NCBI GenBank assembly: GCA_949051815.1
Contig: CARQVR010000031.1
Coordinates: forward strand, 1-35,392
Origin: an uncultured Lachnospiraceae bacterium
Lineage (GTDB): Bacteria; Bacillota; Clostridia; Lachnospirales; Lachnospiraceae
Reading direction: 5' to 3'
Length of the DNA: 35,392 nt
Made by a program: the position numbers and the translations under genes. The notes under the pieces were generated by a model that saw nothing but the letters and a program-made list of their open reading frames with translations, was not told the DNA's origin and ran no database searches. Below are positions 31,568-35,392 of this stretch, piece by piece (positions within the stretch are counted from its first letter, which is position 1; each line of letters opens with the position of its first letter).

Positions 31568-32752
31568 ATGATCGTACAAAAATACAAGGATATGTTACAG
31601 GGTAAGTCCGTGATCCGGCAGCTTTCCGAGTTCGCGGTGGCAAGGGGGCAGGAAATCGGGTATGAGAACGTGTTTGACTTTAGTCTCGGAAATCCTTCCG
31701 TGCCGGTGCCGCAGGCATTTACGGACACGATGATAAGGATGCTGCAGGAGAAGGATTCCATGGAACTGCACGGCTACAGCCAGAGTCTGGGCATTCCCTC
31801 TGTCAGGGATAAGGTGGCGGCTTCTCTCAACAAGAGATTCGGGATGAACTACACGGGGAACCATATCTTTATGACCACCGGCGCGGCGGGCGCGATTGCC
31901 CATGCGCTGCGGTGTGTGACGCAGCCGGGGGATGAGGTGCTCACCTTTGCGCCCTATTTTCCGGAGTATGCGCCCTATGTCAATCTGACGGGGGCGGTTC
32001 TTAAAGTGGTGCCTGCGGATACTGAGAATTTCCAGATCAATTTCGGGGCTTTTGAGGAAATGCTGACGGAGAAGGTTGCGGCCGTTTTGATCAATACGCC
32101 CAATAACCCTTCGGGCATGGTTTATTCTACGGCGACCGTGAAAGAGCTGTCCCGTATCATGGAGGAGAAACAGAGACAGTACGGCCACGACATTTTCCTG
32201 ATTTCCGACGAGCCTTACAGGGAGATCGTCTTTGCGGGTGTGGATGCGCCTTATCCTTCCGCGTTTTATGACAATTCCCTTTCCTGCTACTCGTTTTCCA
32301 AATCCCTGTCTCTGCCGGGAGAGCGGATCGGCTATATAGCGGTGAATCCGAAGTGTACGGATGCGGAGCTGATCAGCGTGATGTGCAGCCAGATTTCCAG
32401 AGGAACGGGGCATAACTGTCCGCCCTCCATCATTCAGCTTGCGGTGGCCAAGGTGCTGGATCTGACGTCCGATCTCTCGGTCTATGAGAGGAATATGAAC
32501 ATATTATATAAGGAGCTTACAGGGCTGGGCTTCGAGTGCGTGCGCCCGGGCGGCACCTTCTACATGTTCCCGAAATCGCCGGAGCCGGATGCGGTGGCCT
32601 TTTCCGGGAAGGCGAAGAAATACGATCTGATTCTGGTGCCCGGTGACAGCTTTGGCGTGGAGGGCTATTTCCGGATTGCTTACTGTATCGACACAGAGAA
32701 GGTAGAGCGGTCGCTGGAGGCATTTAGGAGACTTATGAAGGAAAATTATTAG
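31568..32752 (+). CDS. Pyridoxal-phosphate-dependent aminotransferase, class I/II
   Basis: A 394-residue fold-type I enzyme. The cofactor-binding lysine is K245 in CYSFSKSLSLPGERIGYIAV. Other family positions include FSLGNPSVPVP at the N terminus, TTGAAGAIAHALR for the phosphate, INTPNNPSGMVYS, and ISDEPYREIVF with the aspartate that contacts the ring nitrogen. It matches aspartate/aromatic aminotransferases, but the substrate cannot be assigned. The start is at 31568 (MIVQKYKDML), with GGAG eight bases upstream; the ATG at 31544 has no site. It is probably read together with the patatin-like gene after an 84-bp gap, although that gap could hide another promoter. Confidence 0.93.
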   Translation: MIVQKYKDMLQGKSVIRQLSEFAVARGQEIGYENVFDFSLGNPSVPVPQAFTDTMIRMLQEKDSMELHGYSQSLGIPSVRDKVAASLNKRFGMNYTGNHIFMTTGAAGAIAHALRCVTQPGDEVLTFAPYFPEYAPYVNLTGAVLKVVPADTENFQINFGAFEEMLTEKVAAVLINTPNNPSGMVYSTATVKELSRIMEEKQRQYGHDIFLISDEPYREIVFAGVDAPYPSAFYDNSLSCYSFSKSLSLPGERIGYIAVNPKCTDAELISVMCSQISRGTGHNCPPSIIQLAVAKVLDLTSDLSVYERNMNILYKELTGLGFECVRPGGTFYMFPKSPEPDAVAFSGKAKKYDLILVPGDSFGVEGYFRIAYCIDTEKVERSLEAFRRLMKENY

Positions 32753-32836
32753 TGTACCATTTACTGAATGCATACACTTTTAAGTATAGCTGATTAGTAA
32801 ACGGCACACTGGATTCCGGAGAAAGGAAACTTTACT

Positions 32837-33688
32837 ATGATCTATCAGGCAGGACTGATTCTGGAAGGCGGCGGCATGAAAGGAATTTATACCGCCGGTG
32901 TACTGGATTTCTTTATGGATAAGGAGATTGCATTTTCCGACTGCTACGGGGTGTCGGCGGGCGCGTGCCATCTTTGCAATTTTATGTCGGGACAGAGAGG
33001 GCGGTCATACCGCATCAGTGTGAACTATCTGGATATGAAGCAGTATTGCGGAAAGTGGAGCCTTTTCACAACAGGCGATCTTTTCGGTGTGGATATGAAT
33101 TACAATCTGATTCCGAACTATCTGGATCCGTATGATTACGACGCGGCGGCGAAATATGAGGGCAGGGCTTTCGCGGTGGCCACGGATATTGAGACGGGAA
33201 AGCCCGCTTATCTTCCGCTCAGGGATTTGCGGGAAGATCTCATGGCAGTGAGGGCGTCAAGCTCCCTGCCGCTGGTATCCCGGAATGTAAAAATCGGCGA
33301 CAGGGTCTATCTGGACGGCGGCATCAGCGATTCCATTCCGGTCAGAAAGTCCATAGAGGACGGGAACAGGAAAAATGTGGTCATTATGACCAAGGAGGAG
33401 GGCTTTGTCAGACAGCCCGCCGGAGCGGAGCTTGCGCTGGTGAAGGCGCGCTATCTGCGCTACCCGAAAGTGTATGAGCTGATGCGCGAAAGGCATTTTT
33501 CTTACAACGCTGCCGTACAATATATTGAGGAAAAGAAACAGACTGGCGGGCTGTTCGTGATCCGTCCGAAGCGAAAGAGCGGGGTCGGAAGGATCGAGAA
33601 GGACAAGGAAAAGATGCGGGCGCTCTACGAGGAGGGCTACCGCGACGCGCAGGAATGCTATTTAGAACTTTTGGAGTATTTGGGTTAG
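32837..33688 (+). CDS. Patatin-like phospholipase/acyl hydrolase
   Basis: A 283-residue patatin-domain protein. It has the oxyanion-hole motif GGGMKG (residues 11-16), the nucleophile elbow GVSAG with S40, and the catalytic aspartate in DGGISDSIPV (D160), so the Ser-Asp dyad is intact. This class (YjjU/RssA-like) hydrolyses acyl chains of lipids; the target here is unknown. There is no signal peptide. GGAGAAAGGAAAC precedes the ATG. The 3' part is lysine/arginine-rich, with a charged helix (IEKDKEKMRALYEEGYRDAQECYLELLEYLG). Confidence 0.93.
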   Translation: MIYQAGLILEGGGMKGIYTAGVLDFFMDKEIAFSDCYGVSAGACHLCNFMSGQRGRSYRISVNYLDMKQYCGKWSLFTTGDLFGVDMNYNLIPNYLDPYDYDAAAKYEGRAFAVATDIETGKPAYLPLRDLREDLMAVRASSSLPLVSRNVKIGDRVYLDGGISDSIPVRKSIEDGNRKNVVIMTKEEGFVRQPAGAELALVKARYLRYPKVYELMRERHFSYNAAVQYIEEKKQTGGLFVIRPKRKSGVGRIEKDKEKMRALYEEGYRDAQECYLELLEYLG

Positions 33689-33746
33689 GCATGAGCAGTG
33701 CGCAGACTTTTCGAGCGGGCGCTGCATGTATGAGAAAGGAAACGAT

Positions 33747-34571
33747 ATGGATATTATAGAAATTTTAAAGGCGGTGCTCTTTGGCATCGTGGAGGGTATC
33801 ACGGAATGGCTTCCCATCAGCAGCACCGGACACATGATTCTTCTGAATGAGTTTGTGACTCTGAACGTGAGCGAAGAGTTTTGGGAAATGTTTCTGGTGG
33901 TGATCCAGCTCGGAGCGATTCTGGCGGTGGTTCTGCTTTTCTGGAATAAGATATTCCCCTTCCGCTTTAAGGAAAAGCCGGTGGTGCAGGCGGACATTTT
34001 TGTACTCTGGTTTAAAATACTTGTGGCCTGCGTTCCGGCAGCCATTGTGGGACTGGCTTTTGATGATGTGCTGGACGCGCTCTTTTACAATCCGTGGTGC
34101 GTGGCCATCGCGCTGATCGTGTTCGGTATCGCCTTTATTCTGATTGAAAACAGAAATAAGGAAATGACGCCGAAAATTACAGAACTGAGCCAGATTACTT
34201 ACCAGACGGCGTTGATGATCGGCATTTTCCAGCTTCTGGCGGCGGTGTTCCCGGGGACTTCCCGCTCCGGCGCAACCATAGTGGGGGCGCTTTTAATCGG
34301 CGTGTCGAGAACCGTGGCGGCGGAGTTTACTTTCTTTCTGGCGATCCCTGTTATGCTGGGTGCGAGTCTGCTAAAGCTTCTTAAGTTCGGGTTTTCCTTT
34401 ACGGCGCAGGAGATTGTCATTCTGGCGGTGGGAATGGCGGTGGCCTTTGTGGTGTCCGTGGCGGTAATCCGTTTCCTTATGGGGTATATAAAGAAACATG
34501 ACTTTAAAGTTTTCGGTTGGTACAGAATTGCGCTCGGCGCACTGGTGCTTTTGTACTTCACCGTGGCCTGA
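33747..34571 (+). CDS. uppP: Undecaprenyl-diphosphatase (BacA/UppP family)
   Basis: A 274-residue membrane enzyme that dephosphorylates undecaprenyl diphosphate to recycle the lipid carrier for peptidoglycan and other wall polymers; excess confers bacitracin resistance. The two catalytic motifs are clear: GIVEGITEWLPISSTGHMILL near the N terminus and VFPGTSRSGATIVGALLIG in the second half. Seven or eight helices are predicted. The ATG at 33747 is preceded by AGAAAGGA; an in-frame ATG at 33726 lacks a site. It lies 58 bp after the patatin-like gene on the same strand and could be in the same transcript. Confidence 0.96.
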   Translation: MDIIEILKAVLFGIVEGITEWLPISSTGHMILLNEFVTLNVSEEFWEMFLVVIQLGAILAVVLLFWNKIFPFRFKEKPVVQADIFVLWFKILVACVPAAIVGLAFDDVLDALFYNPWCVAIALIVFGIAFILIENRNKEMTPKITELSQITYQTALMIGIFQLLAAVFPGTSRSGATIVGALLIGVSRTVAAEFTFFLAIPVMLGASLLKLLKFGFSFTAQEIVILAVGMAVAFVVSVAVIRFLMGYIKKHDFKVFGWYRIALGALVLLYFTVA

Positions 34572-34661
34572 CGGCATAAAACGGGGCATTTGCGGGGACC
34601 GGTTCGGTCAATTCGTATAAGATTTTATAATAAAAATTAACTATTTGATACAGATTGTTAG

Positions 34662-34690
34662 TTGACAGCCCTGTTTTATTGAGATAATAT
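34662..34690 (+). promoter_or_regulatory. Strong promoter of the histone-like DUF6465-type gene
   Basis: A perfect TTGACA (34662-34667), a 17-bp spacer and TAATAT (34685-34690) form a near-consensus promoter. Transcription should start near 34697, with a leader of about 107 nt. I see no known riboswitch in the leader. Confidence 0.8.
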
Positions 34691-34803
34691 ACAAATATCG
34701 GAGTCATGCAGCAGGCAGATTCTGCGGGGATGCATGGCGTTACAGCTAACATATCGGAATTATGAAAGAGCAGTTTTAGTGAAAGTGGGGAAGGAGATTA
34801 CTC

Positions 34804-35280
34804 ATGGCAGAAACCAAGAAGCCGGTTGTAGAATCGGAAGCTGACAAAGCGGCAGATACAAAGACAACGACAGTAGAGACATCAGTGGCAGCACCTGCAG
34901 CAAAGACCGGGTCTGTAGCAGACAAGGCGAAAGAAACAAAGGAGACCGTGGAGAAGAAGAAACCAGGCAGAAAGCCCGGTGCGAAGAAGCCTGCGGCGGA
35001 GAAGAAGAAGCCGGGCAGAAAGCCCGCAGCGGCGAAGAAGGAGACGGCTGCTAAGACCACTACGACAAGAAAGACAGCGGTCAAAGAAACCGTACATGTA
35101 CAGTTCTCCGGTAAGAACTACACCACGGAGGAGCTGGTAAAGATCGCCAAGGATGTATGGAAGTATGATCTGAAAAAGAAGGTTGGCGATTTCAAAGCGG
35201 TAGAGCTTTATGTGAAGCCCGAAGAGAGCGTAGTGTACTACGTGATCAACGGCGAGGAAAAAGGTCAGTTCAATATCTAA
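34804..35280 (+). CDS. Histone-H1-like DUF6465-type protein, putative nucleoid-associated protein
   Basis: A 158-residue protein in two parts. Residues 1-97 are disordered and rich in Lys, Ala, Thr, Pro and Glu, with two copies of KKKPGRKP and further AAKK/PAAEKKK repeats like the tail of histone H1 and AT-hook-like segments. Residues 98-158 are a compact domain starting VHVQFSGKNYTTEELVKIAKDVWKYDLKKKVGDFKAVELYV and ending VVYYVINGEEKGQFNI, which I associate with the clostridial DUF6465 family. AAGGAG lies nine bases upstream of the ATG. It has a strong promoter and a strong terminator and stands alone, as expected for an abundant protein. DNA binding is inferred from the basic repeats, not shown. 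Confidence 0.85.
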   Translation: MAETKKPVVESEADKAADTKTTTVETSVAAPAAKTGSVADKAKETKETVEKKKPGRKPGAKKPAAEKKKPGRKPAAAKKETAAKTTTTRKTAVKETVHVQFSGKNYTTEELVKIAKDVWKYDLKKKVGDFKAVELYVKPEESVVYYVINGEEKGQFNI

Positions 35281-35305
35281 TCGCATCAGGCAGAAAGAAT
35301 GCAGG

Positions 35306-35343
35306 CGGTCAGTTTAGGGTATGCTAAACTGACCGTATTTTTG
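35306..35343 (+). terminator. Intrinsic terminator of the DUF6465-type gene
   Basis: CGGTCAGTTTAG (35306-35317) and CTAAACTGACCG (35324-35335) form a perfect 12-bp stem with a 6-nt loop, followed by TATTTTT. The T tract ends right where the intron-like sequence begins. Confidence 0.93.
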
Positions 35344-35392
35344 GTTTGCGCGCCATGGGCACGCTCTAGCGGGTGCAAGTCCCGAACATGCC
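35344..35392 (+). mobile_element. 5' end of a group IIC-like intron (truncated by the window edge)
   Basis: Starting at GTTTGCG directly after the terminator, the sequence contains CATGGGC, then CTCTAG, a CGGG-TGCAAGT-CCCG hairpin and GAAC. From memory, this matches the start of the Oceanobacillus iheyensis group IIC intron (GUGUGCC, CAUGGGUGC, AGGGUGAGAGUCCCGAAC) in order and nearly in spacing. Group IIC introns are known to insert just after terminator hairpins, which is the situation here. Only 49 bases are visible, so a maturase cannot be checked. The 5' GTTTG differs from the usual GTGYG at one position. Confidence 0.7.

Noticed and set aside
33689..33746. Gap before uppP as another copy of the structured element
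   Set aside because: It has TGAGC and GCGC/GCGC pairing possibilities but none of the AGCTTG or GGGCGAA core, so resemblance is not sufficient.

Overview
This window looks like a chromosomal segment from an anaerobic, gut-type Firmicute, most likely a Lachnospiraceae (Clostridium cluster XIVa) member. I infer this from several things together: strong AGGAGG-type ribosome binding sites, clostridial families (DUF4474-like and DUF6465-like proteins), a sugar ABC importer without its own ATPase, AraC-controlled glycosidases, and moderate-to-high GC coding sequence with AT-rich promoters. I see no tRNA, rRNA, CRISPR array or prophage.

Layout. (1) 1-3601: a truncated sodium:amino-acid (AGCS) symporter, then a GH51 alpha-L-arabinofuranosidase divergent from an AraC regulator. 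(2) 3558-9923: a sensing block. A histidine kinase and an OmpR-type response regulator lie on the minus strand with a plus-strand gene between them, encoding a repeat-rich membrane-anchored surface protein. An unpaired AgrC-like GHKL kinase follows. (3) 10085-12678: cyclophilin, GNAT acetyltransferase, EamA transporter and an unannotated 59-residue protein with its own strong promoter. (4) 12758-14763: an ammonium transporter fused to a PII domain, preceded by four 8-bp tandem repeats, a consensus promoter and a leader hairpin. (5) 14919-22916: a beta-galactoside locus (AraC regulator, solute-binding lipoprotein, two permeases, GH2 beta-galactosidase) whose gene gaps hold structured repeats. 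(6) 23080-29102: pyruvate kinase, metallophosphoesterase, a DUF4474-like protein, an AEC transporter and glycerol kinase. (7) 29240-35280: GH36 alpha-galactosidase, aminotransferase, patatin-like hydrolase, UppP and a histone-H1-like DUF6465-type protein. (8) 35306-35392: a terminator directly followed by what looks like the 5' end of a group IIC intron, cut by the window edge.

The carbon genes read together as uptake and hydrolysis of plant or host oligosaccharides (arabinofuranosides, beta- and alpha-galactosides) feeding glycolysis (pyk) and glycerol metabolism (glpK). The Amt-PII fusion brings nitrogen sensing and ammonium uptake into one polypeptide.

The least ordinary items are the Amt-PII fusion whose T-loop lacks the usual uridylylated tyrosine, the structured intergenic repeats with apparently compensated stems, the two-component system split by a repetitive surface protein, and the intron start at the right edge. 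All functional calls come from reading motifs by eye; no database search was run.
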